NCBI GenBank assembly: GCA_035405645.1
Contig: DAONJL010000016.1
Span: 1-11,974 of the forward strand
Length of the DNA stretch: 11,974 bases
Source: DAONJL01 sp035405645 [NCBI: bacterium]
GTDB lineage: Bacteria > JAGOBX01 > DAONJL01
Reading direction: 5' to 3'
The notes under the pieces were generated by a model. That model ran no database searches, was not told the DNA's origin, and worked only from the letters and a program-made list of their open reading frames with translations. The position numbers and the translations under genes were made by a program. Below are positions 1 through 5,842 of the stretch, piece by piece. The stretch's first letter is position 1; each line of letters starts with the position of its first letter.

Positions 1-128
1 CCCATTCCTGCTTTCTTTATTACCTTATGTATTGTTTTGTTTGAATATGGCAATTTAAACTTTATTTTCAATCGCTGTGCTCTAAAATGTGTTCAATCTC
101 TTAATTCTATTATTTTTTTTCTTCTTTA
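1..128 (-). pseudogene. Decayed IS481-like transposase fragment, cut by the window edge
   Basis: No intact gene is present, but one minus-strand frame (codons 3-5, 6-8 and so on) reads like the stretch between the helix-turn-helix and the DDE domain of IS481-type transposases. It gives KKIIELRD, a TGA stop at 93-95, then THFRAQRLKIKFKLPYS and NKTIHKVIKKAGMG, running off the left edge. IS481 proteins have the comparable pattern 'iieLRk..h.GaqRlk..l..S..TihrvLkr.G' here. The frame is closed by TAA at 126-128, just short of the tRNA promoter, so the N-terminal helix-turn-helix part is missing. A related decayed copy lies on the other strand at about 640-940: 31 bases (57-87, minus) match 781-811 (plus) at 25 positions. 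That match supports real homology. The family name is from motif memory and is moderately certain. Confidence 0.5.
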
Positions 129-142
129 TATTAATAAAAGTA

Positions 143-171
143 TTGACAAAAAAAAAAATAAAAATTATATT
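143..171 (+). promoter_or_regulatory. Sigma70-type promoter of the tRNA gene
   Basis: A perfect -35 box TTGACA (143-148) is followed by a 17-base spacer that is almost pure A (an 11-base A run at 148-158) and a -10 box TATATT (166-171, five of six consensus bases). The expected start near 178 would leave a leader of about 11 bases before the tRNA at 189. The A-tract spacer probably adds curvature. Confidence 0.75.
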
Positions 172-188
172 TTGGAAAAATTTAAAAT

Positions 189-261
189 GGGCCGTTAGCT
201 CAGCTGGTAGAGCAGTAGACTCTTAATCTACGGGTCGCAGGTTCGATCCCTGCACGGCTCA
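189..261 (+). tRNA. trnK: tRNA-Lys, anticodon CUU
   Basis: This is a complete 73-base cloverleaf without encoded CCA. The acceptor stem GGGCCGT (189-195) pairs with ACGGCTC (254-260) with one G-U wobble, and the discriminator is A261. The D arm holds GCTCAGCTGGTAGAGC. The anticodon stem GTAGA/TCTAC encloses the loop CTCTTAA, giving anticodon CTT and hence lysine AAG. The T arm is GCAGG-TTCGATC-CCTGC. A CUU isoacceptor reads AAG only, the rarer lysine codon in so AT-rich a genome; a UUU isoacceptor must exist elsewhere. No hairpin terminator follows directly; only a short T run (262-266) is seen. Confidence 0.97.
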
Positions 262-466
262 TTTTTAATGCTGCCTTATTGCATAATATACTAATAATAA
301 ATAATTTTAATAGTCACATTTCAATATATATTTACAATCATTACAGAAAATATCCCAGACATTGTATAACCCTTTGCAGTATTGTGAATAGTAAGTAAAA
401 ATTAAAACAAATAAAAGAAATAATGAAAAGAAAAGTGAAAATAAAATGAAAGAAAAAAATTCTTGT
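262..466. other. Intergenic stretch with no gene recognised
   Basis: No open frame of credible length, RNA fold or repeat stands out here. The sequence is mixed A/T with a few GC-containing islands (around 270-285 and 340-390), which may be decayed coding DNA, but no protein similarity was recognised. The only structural link noticed is a short stretch at 431-443 that is complementary to part of the hairpin at 476-527. Confidence 0.5.
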
Positions 467-540
467 AAAAAAAAAGAACACATAAGATATTTTTCACTTT
501 TTACAGTGAAACAATATCTATGTGTTCCTCGTGTCCCTCG
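467..540 (-). ncRNA. Candidate small RNA or hairpin element ending in a U-tract
   Basis: Positions 476-527 form a long hairpin: GAACACATA (476-484) pairs with 519-527, GATATT (486-491) with 513-518, and 492-498 with 505-511. That is 22 base pairs with two single-base bulges (A485, C512) and a 6-base loop. On the minus strand the hairpin is followed at once by nine Ts (complement of A467-A475), the layout of an intrinsic terminator. Upstream on the same strand is a promoter-like pair (547-575) that would start RNA near 540. The predicted transcript of about 74 nt opens with a near-perfect 9-base direct repeat (GAGGGACAC, GAGGAACAC) and then consists of the hairpin. No host gene is being terminated, so a small RNA or a repeat (MITE/REP-like) element are the main readings. 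It is not a known family to me. Confidence 0.35.
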
Positions 541-546
541 TTAATA

Positions 547-575
547 ATATTATTATAAAAAAAAATAAATGTCAA
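547..575 (-). promoter_or_regulatory. Promoter-like element pointing at the hairpin unit
   Basis: On the minus strand, TTGACA (complement of 570-575) is a perfect -35 box. Seventeen bases downstream lies TAATAT (complement of 547-552), which matches TATAAT at four of six positions. Initiation would fall near 540, directly before the hairpin at 476-527. In DNA this AT-rich, weak -10 matches are common by chance, so the perfect -35 and the spacing carry most of the weight. Confidence 0.4.
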
Positions 576-639
576 GCATTTAATTATTTTTTTTAGATTG
601 CTAAAATACAGAATAAAGCAAACAGAGTCGTATTTTCAA

Positions 640-940
640 GATTGGTCTCATCAGAAATAAAATTGTTTATATAATGATGAAGGAAAAAAGTGCTAATGGA
701 TAGAAAATAGTAAACAGAGAAATTCAGTTAAAAGATTAACATCAAAAAATAAAATTATAAAATTAAAGATACTAAATTAATTTTGTAGCAGAGCGATTAA
801 AAATAGTGTTTGATTTAGAGGCAATAAACAGAATACTACATAACAAAACAAATTTATAAAGTTTATAATAAAAGCAAATATGATTTAAGAAAAAAAGTAA
901 GAAAATAAAAATATTTATGTGAAACAAAAACTAAATTTTT
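640..940 (+). pseudogene. Second decayed IS481-like transposase copy
   Basis: Protein-like fragments in shifting frames follow the order expected of an IS481-type N-terminal half. One frame gives LYNDEGKKC, a stop, WIENSKQRNSVKRLTSKN and KIIKLK (codons ending at 768), resembling the '..RY..eG...l..rS.rPk.s..k....kIi.LR' linker. After a frame shift comes FVAERLKIVFDL and INRILHNKTNL (about 782-858), matching FRAQRLKIKFKL and TIHKVIKKAGM of the relic at 1-128. Further broken fragments (KKVRK, stop, KYLCETKTKF) reach about 940. At the DNA level 781-811 matches 57-87 (minus) at 25 of 31 bases. Several stops and at least one frameshift mean it cannot be functional. The ends are uncertain, and no terminal inverted repeats or target duplication were identified. 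Confidence 0.45.
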
Positions 941-986
941 AATACATTAAATTTTTAAAAAATTTATGTTATATATCTTTATGATA

Positions 987-1256
987 TTATGAATTATTAT
1001 CATTTATTTTGTTGTAAATCTCAGTGATTTTTGTAAAAGTATTAATTTCTTGTTTTGATTTAGTTATTATTGACCAGCCATCATCTAAATTATTTGTAAT
1101 CATATCATTTATTTTATTTGCTGATTTTTCTTTTACTATTTTATATAGTTTATTTACTTTATCTTTTGTTAAATCATTTGCTTTTATTCCTAAATTAGTA
1201 TTTAAATAAGATTGGACTAATTTTAAAAATAATTCTTTATTTTTATCTCGGTTCAT
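987..1256 (-). CDS. Small hypothetical protein, last gene of the amylase operon
   Basis: I do not recognise this 89-residue protein. It is hydrophilic, rich in Lys and Asn, and probably all alpha-helical, with no signal peptide, membrane segment, cysteine or obvious motif. A short central stretch DDGWSIITKSKQEI (58-71) is the most distinctive part. The ATG (1254-1256) lies only 5 bases after the amylase stop, with no Shine-Dalgarno site in the AT-only bases before it, which suggests translational coupling to the amylase. It appears to be the last gene of the four-gene minus-strand operon; beyond it lies the relic-filled region. Whether it works with the amylase or is an accessory passenger cannot be told. 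It could also be a remnant of a longer protein, though the frame itself is intact. Confidence 0.6.
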   Translation of the reverse strand: MNRDKNKELFLKLVQSYLNTNLGIKANDLTKDKVNKLYKIVKEKSANKINDMITNNLDDGWSIITKSKQEINTFTKITEIYNKINDNNS

Positions 1257-1261
1257 AAAAA

Positions 1262-3637
1262 TTATTTTAAAAATATAGCACTTTTTGCTGATATATTTAT
1301 ATTTATTATTCCATTGCTATTTACATCAATTGATTTTTTTGTAATTAAATTTTTTAATTTTTTAGAAATTATTTCAGGTCTTACATTTAATTCAATTTCT
1401 TTCTCATTATCAGAATTATTAAATATAACAACAATACGATTATCAAAATAAGTTTTTATAAAAGCATATACATCGTTTTCCAAATATATTGTTCTACATG
1501 CGCCATATCTTAATGCTGGATTTTCGTTTCTAATTTTTGTTAATTTAGAAAAATACTCAAGCACATCAATTTCATAATCACTTAAATTATCATCAAACCG
1601 CATTTTTCTGCGATTATCAGGGTCACCTGCGCCAGTTAAACCAAATTCATCACCATAATAAACCATAGGAACACCATCGAGCGAAAATAAGAAAGCAAAA
1701 GCAAGTTTTATTTTTTTATAATTTTGCGGGTCATTAACAATTGGTGGTTTTTTCCATCCAACTTCTTCTTCATCAGGTTCCATTGGGTCAGGTAAATCCC
1801 CATCTGCATAAGCCATAAATCTTGCTTTATCGTGATTTCCTATTAAAGGTGACATTAATGAATCTTTACCATAAATTTTTTCTGATGAACTTAACGAAGC
1901 ATCTAATTCTTTAAAACCAGCATTTGATAATGCAAAGACTTCTTTAATTATATCATAAAGAGGAAAATCAAATTGTCCATCAAGCATATTTGGACCAACA
2001 AAATTCATTATTCCTTCTCTTGACATAAATGTTTCTCCAACTAAATAAATTTTTTTATTCTTTATTTTTTCATATTTTTCTCGAATTTCTGTTCGAAATT
2101 TATACCAGAACGATGGCGGAATATGTTTAACTGCATCTAATCTAAAACCATCAAAATCAAATTCATTTAACCACCAAATTGTATTTTCTAATAATGCTTG
2201 CTCTAATTCAGTTTTTGAAAAATCGAAAGAAGGTAAGAAAGGTTCAAACCAAGTTGTAAATGGATGTTCATCCCATAATCTTAAATTTCTTCTACCATCG
2301 GGTAAATACATATTTCCATACCATTCTGGATGTTCTTTGTAAAATGGATGTTCTATATGTGTATGATTTAATACAAGGTCAACTAAAACTTTTATATTTT
2401 TATTGTGTGCTGTTTCAACTAATTTTTTTAATTCTTCTTTTGTTCCAAATCTTGGTTCGATTTCTTTATGAGAAATAGGCCAATAGCCGTGATAACCAGT
2501 ATAATATCTATATGGCTCTTGATATTCTTGATAAGGTGTATCAGGATTTTTATTTACTGGTGATAACCAGATTACATTAACACCAATTTTTTCGAAATAG
2601 CCATCTTCTATTTTTTTTGTTATGCCAGCAAAATCACCACCTTGATAATTTACTTGTTCTAATAAATTTTCACTTTTTAATGGTGCGTCATTTTCTTTGT
2701 TATAATTATAAAATCTATCAGTAAAAGCAAAATACATTATTGCATCCTGCCAGAGAAAATTTTTTTCGTTTTTGTTTAATATAATTCTTACAATATTACT
2801 TGCATTTCCTGCTTCATCTGAAATGATGATTCTTAAATAATCAAAATTTTCAGTATCTTTTTTATTTATTATTATTTCGTTATTCTTTAATTGATAATTG
2901 AGAATTTTAGAACCACCAATTAAATCATTTTTTTGTAAAATTGCTGAAATAAAAATTTTTGGTTTATTATTTAATATTTCAATAATAAATTCATTTTCTG
3001 TTTCTTTTGCTGGATAAATAAATAGATTATTAGTTTTATTTTCTTCGCCAAGTTTTAAAATAGAATTACCAAAACCACTTACTTCTTTTTCTGGATTTTC
3101 TGGGTCAGCTATCCATTCATTACCATTTATAACAAATTTATAATAATGTAAGCCTGGATCTAAATATACATAGCATTCATATATATTATCATTATCATCA
3201 TCAGTTAAAAAATTGGTATTTGAATTCCAGTTATTAAATGTGCCAGCAACTGAAATTTTTTCTAATTTTTTTTCTGATTTATAAAAAAATTTGTGCTTTA
3301 TTCTTTTTTTGACTATTATGGTTAAAATTGTTTCTGATATTATTTTTTTATCTGAATATATTAATCTAATAGGTATATTTAGCAAGCCAGTAAAATCATC
3401 AGAAATATTTATTCTTAATTCAAAACTTTTTTTATCAAAAAATAATTTGTAATTTTCTGTATTTTCAAATTCAAGTTCATACCCTTTTTCAGGTTGATAA
3501 AATCTATGCATATCTAAAATAAATTCAGCACCAGCATTTGCATATTGAACAGGAATATTTCCTAAATAAGGTTCTGAGTAAATATAATAATTCAAAACAA
3601 AACAAATAAATAAAAATAAGGTAAAAATCATTTTCAT
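1262..3637 (-). CDS. Secreted alpha-amylase family (GH13) glycosidase with CBM48-like domain
   Basis: This 791-residue enzyme should hydrolyse alpha-1,4 (possibly also alpha-1,6) glucosidic bonds of starch or glycogen outside the cytoplasm. Residues 1-20 form a signal peptide (KM, then a hydrophobic run, cleavage near YS-EP). A beta-rich segment (about 22-110) and a CBM48/AMPK-type glycogen-binding domain (about 115-196, VAGTFNNWN and HYYKFVINGNEW) precede another E-set-like segment (205-290). The GH13 barrel starts at DAIMYFAFTDRF (298-309). All four catalytic regions are intact: DLVLNH (420-425), GFRLDAVKH with nucleophile D501, GET with acid/base E535, and NHD with D603. A C-terminal beta domain ends the chain. 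The ATG is fixed by AGGAG six bases upstream, itself directly after the preceding gene's stop. Exact specificity (alpha-amylase, neopullulanase or cyclomaltodextrinase) cannot be read from motifs. Confidence 0.93.
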   Translation of the reverse strand: MKMIFTLFLFICFVLNYYIYSEPYLGNIPVQYANAGAEFILDMHRFYQPEKGYELEFENTENYKLFFDKKSFELRINISDDFTGLLNIPIRLIYSDKKIISETILTIIVKKRIKHKFFYKSEKKLEKISVAGTFNNWNSNTNFLTDDDNDNIYECYVYLDPGLHYYKFVINGNEWIADPENPEKEVSGFGNSILKLGEENKTNNLFIYPAKETENEFIIEILNNKPKIFISAILQKNDLIGGSKILNYQLKNNEIIINKKDTENFDYLRIIISDEAGNASNIVRIILNKNEKNFLWQDAIMYFAFTDRFYNYNKENDAPLKSENLLEQVNYQGGDFAGITKKIEDGYFEKIGVNVIWLSPVNKNPDTPYQEYQEPYRYYTGYHGYWPISHKEIEPRFGTKEELKKLVETAHNKNIKVLVDLVLNHTHIEHPFYKEHPEWYGNMYLPDGRRNLRLWDEHPFTTWFEPFLPSFDFSKTELEQALLENTIWWLNEFDFDGFRLDAVKHIPPSFWYKFRTEIREKYEKIKNKKIYLVGETFMSREGIMNFVGPNMLDGQFDFPLYDIIKEVFALSNAGFKELDASLSSSEKIYGKDSLMSPLIGNHDKARFMAYADGDLPDPMEPDEEEVGWKKPPIVNDPQNYKKIKLAFAFLFSLDGVPMVYYGDEFGLTGAGDPDNRRKMRFDDNLSDYEIDVLEYFSKLTKIRNENPALRYGACRTIYLENDVYAFIKTYFDNRIVVIFNNSDNEKEIELNVRPEIISKKLKNLITKKSIDVNSNGIININISAKSAIFLK

Positions 3638-3643
3638 AAATTT

Positions 3644-3648
3644 CTCCT
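3644..3648 (-). promoter_or_regulatory. Shine-Dalgarno site of the amylase gene
   Basis: AGGAG on the minus strand sits six bases before the amylase ATG and abuts the TAA of the upstream glycosyltransferase gene (3649-3651). It is one of only two strong Shine-Dalgarno sites in the window; the other precedes the TPR lipoprotein. Both belong to exported proteins. Confidence 0.85.
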
Positions 3649-5118
3649 TTATTTTTTTATTTGATAAACAATATTATTATCATCTATTTTAAAAATTATT
3701 TTTAATTTATCTTTATAAAAATTTATAAATGGTATAAGATATAATTCTGCTGTTTTTAATCCTGATATTTTTAAATTATCTTGAACAATAATAGAAACAT
3801 TATTTTTTTGTATTGCATTTAAGTATTGATTAAAATCATTTGTTAATGGATAACCAATTGTTTTTTTATCTGCTAAAAAATAAGCTAATGTTGGTTTTCG
3901 TGTCATTATTACTTCATTATTAGAACAGTTTTTTTTGATATAAGAAAGCATGGAATAATAATTACGCCATTCAGTTGTTTTATATTTTTTATTTTCAAGA
4001 TATGTTAAATAAATAATACCAAAAAAATTTATAAGAATTAAAAATAGAATTATTAGTTTTTTTATTTCAAAATTTTTAATAAGATGATAAATTCCAAAAA
4101 TGATAAAAATAATTATAAAAGGAATTAAAGGCATTAAATATCTATTTGATGATATTTGCCAGACTAAAAGCATGATAAAATTTATGATAATATAAATTTT
4201 AATTAGAAGAAAATTTAATTTTTCTATTTTTAAAAAACCTATGATAAATAAAAGAAATAAAATAAAACCAAAAATAATTTTAACAAAAAAAAGTAAAGAA
4301 TATTTTTTTATATCAAAAAAGAAAGGAAATAAAAAAGTATCAGGAAAAATTTTGAAAATGTAAATAATTAAATTTTTTATAATTCCTAAAAAAATTTCTT
4401 TAATAGAACGAACACCAGAATCTGGTGTATATTGACTTTTCATTTTTATTATTGAAAAATATAAATTACCTTCTTTTGTTTTTGAAGCATTAAAATATGA
4501 ACTGATGCTAAAAATAAAAACTAAAAAGATAATTGTTATAATAATTAGTTTTTTAAATTGGCGTTTGATAAATAAATAAATAAAATAACTTATAAAACAG
4601 ACAAGACCAGCAGTTCGTGTAAAATAAATTATTATTAATAAAAATGTGATGATAATAATTGATTTATTATTAATCACAAAATAAAAAAATAATAATGTTA
4701 AAAAAAGATAAAGTGCTTCTGACATTATTTGATGTGAATAATCGAAAAAAACAGGATTAAAAACAAATAGTGCAAAAGAAGAAAGAAATAAAAAAATATT
4801 TAAGCGATTTTTAAAAAGTAAATAAAAAATTAAAACTGATAAAAGAGAAAAAATAATAGATGTTGATTTAATGATTGAAATATTAAAATTAATAAATGGA
4901 ATTAAAATAAGAGGATAAACAAAAATATTATATCCACTTATTGGTTCTGTTGGTTCATTTAAAAAAATTAATTTTTGTTTTAATAATAATGATTTAGCAA
5001 AAATTAAATATGTAGCATTATCACCAGTAATTTCTAACTCATTATTTAATGCAAAGATTGAAAAGCAAATAAAAACAATAATTTGAAGATTTATTAAAAA
5101 ATTTATTTTTTTATTCAT
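3649..5118 (-). CDS. ArnT/PMT-like (GT39/GT83-type) membrane glycosyltransferase
   Basis: This 489-residue polytopic membrane protein has about ten to twelve hydrophobic helices and a soluble C-terminal tail (about 375-489). After the first helix it carries ITGDNATYLIFAKSLL (30-45), the family's acidic first periplasmic loop (D33) followed by the 'Y...A..l' pattern typical of PMT_2/ArnT-like enzymes that use polyprenyl-phosphate sugar donors. SHQIMSEALY (128-137) matches the second conserved 's....sE.ly' loop and RYLMPLIPF (326-334) the usual 'RY..p..p' segment. The likely role is to move a sugar from a lipid carrier to a protein or envelope glycan on the outer face of the inner membrane; the acceptor is unknown. 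Its ATG overlaps the protease stop (ATGA, 5115-5118), so the two are translationally coupled. Length fits the family. Confidence 0.8.
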   Translation of the reverse strand: MNKKINFLINLQIIVFICFSIFALNNELEITGDNATYLIFAKSLLLKQKLIFLNEPTEPISGYNIFVYPLILIPFINFNISIIKSTSIIFSLLSVLIFYLLFKNRLNIFLFLSSFALFVFNPVFFDYSHQIMSEALYLFLTLLFFYFVINNKSIIIITFLLIIIYFTRTAGLVCFISYFIYLFIKRQFKKLIIITIIFLVFIFSISSYFNASKTKEGNLYFSIIKMKSQYTPDSGVRSIKEIFLGIIKNLIIYIFKIFPDTFLFPFFFDIKKYSLLFFVKIIFGFILFLLFIIGFLKIEKLNFLLIKIYIIINFIMLLVWQISSNRYLMPLIPFIIIFIIFGIYHLIKNFEIKKLIILFLILINFFGIIYLTYLENKKYKTTEWRNYYSMLSYIKKNCSNNEVIMTRKPTLAYFLADKKTIGYPLTNDFNQYLNAIQKNNVSIIVQDNLKISGLKTAELYLIPFINFYKDKLKIIFKIDDNNIVYQIKK

Positions 5119-5744
5119 AATAAAGGTAATTTAGCTAAACTTAAAAAAATGATTATAGGTAAGGTAATTATCAGATTAAACAATTTTGTGTTTATAATAA
5201 TTAATAAAATAATAATACCAAAAACTTGTAAGCGTTCATAGTGTATAGAAATTTCATTTGGAAGAAAAAATTTTAATATTCCACCACCATCAAGTGGTGG
5301 TATTGGTATTAAATTAAAGATACTTAAAATAGTGTTTAATATGATAAATTGTTTAATTACCAATAATGGTAATTGCAGTGAATAACCAAAAAAATAGATT
5401 ATTATTCTTGCGAATATTATAGAAACAATGATTAAAATAATATTTGCAAGAGGACCAGCAAGCGAGCACAAGAATTCGCCTAATCGTCGATTTTTAAAAT
5501 AATAAGGATTTATTATTACTGGTTTTCCCCAGCCAAAAATAGCAAAACCAGGTGAGAATAAAATTCCTATTAATGGAATAAGTAAAGTGCCAATTGGGTC
5601 AATGTGAACAAGGGGATTAAGTGAAATTCGTTGTTTTATATAATCATTTCTATCACCTGCTAAATAAGCAAAATAAGCATGTGCACTTTCATGCATACTT
5701 AAAGAAAAATATAAAATAAATATTTGTAAAAGTAAATTATTCAT
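5115..5744 (-). CDS. Site-2-protease-like membrane metallopeptidase (M50 family)
   Basis: A compact intramembrane zinc protease of about 209 residues. The first helix carries SMHESAHAYFAY with the HExxH zinc motif, followed by the small soluble AGDRNDYIKQRISLNPLVHIDP region (written here only to its key features: AGD, RxSLNP, HIDPIG). NLIPIPPLDGGG supplies the second-motif aspartate (LDG). This matches the short M50B or 'YdgP/FtsH-like' site-2 protease group with no PDZ domain, whose substrates are mostly unknown. I prefer the ATG at 5742-5744. A longer frame could begin at TTG (5778-5780), but that TTG is the first half of a -35 box, and family members start at an equivalent of MNNLLLQIF. 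The first codon of the downstream glycosyltransferase overlaps the TGA stop. No Shine-Dalgarno site is seen; the mRNA may be leaderless. Confidence 0.87.
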   Translation of the reverse strand: MNNLLLQIFILYFSLSMHESAHAYFAYLAGDRNDYIKQRISLNPLVHIDPIGTLLIPLIGILFSPGFAIFGWGKPVIINPYYFKNRRLGEFLCSLAGPLANIILIIVSIIFARIIIYFFGYSLQLPLLVIKQFIILNTILSIFNLIPIPPLDGGGILKFFLPNEISIHYERLQVFGIIILLIIINTKLFNLIITLPIIIFLSLAKLPLL

Positions 5745-5750
5745 AAAACA

Positions 5751-5780
5751 TTTATAATATGTAATAAAAAGAAAAGTCAA
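5751..5780 (-). promoter_or_regulatory. Promoter of the protease-glycosyltransferase-amylase operon
   Basis: On the minus strand TTGACT (5775-5780) is followed, 18 bases on, by TATAAA (5751-5756); TTATAA gives a 17-base spacing instead. The -10 box ends six bases before the ATG at 5744, so transcription would begin at or next to the start codon. This would make the first gene leaderless, consistent with its lack of a Shine-Dalgarno site. Confidence 0.55.
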
Positions 5781-5802
5781 ACTTTTTTTAAATGTTAAAT
5801 AA

Positions 5803-5832
5803 TTGACTTTTATATTTATTTTATATTATAAA
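5803..5832 (+). promoter_or_regulatory. Promoter of the thiouridylase-hypD genes
   Basis: TTGACT (5803-5808) and TATAAA (5827-5832) are 18 bases apart, the same boxes and spacing as the divergent promoter on the other strand. The -10 box ends ten bases before the ATG at 5843, so the leader would be only about four bases. Twenty-two bases (5781-5802) separate the two -35 boxes, little room for a shared operator outside the promoters. Confidence 0.6.
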
Positions 5833-5842
5833 ATTTTTTATT

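Noticed and set aside
476-527. Hairpin as terminator of the tRNA-Lys gene
   Set aside because: The T-tract lies on the minus-strand side (complement of A467-A475). For plus-strand transcripts the hairpin is followed by CTCGTGTCCC, not Ts, and it is more than 200 bases from the tRNA.
930-970. A/T-only palindromic stretch as terminator of the amylase operon
   Set aside because: The potential stem is made only of A-T pairs and similar stretches occur by chance throughout the window.
1024-2478. Open frames on the plus strand opposite the small unknown gene and the amylase (1024-1209, 2260-2478)
   Set aside because: They are hydrophobic translations of antisense AT-rich DNA; the minus-strand genes explain the region.
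5745-5780. Longer protease start at TTG (5778-5780)
   Set aside because: The TTG is the first half of a TTGACT -35 box, the extra 12 residues do not resemble the family, and ATG at 5742-5744 gives a normal N-terminus.
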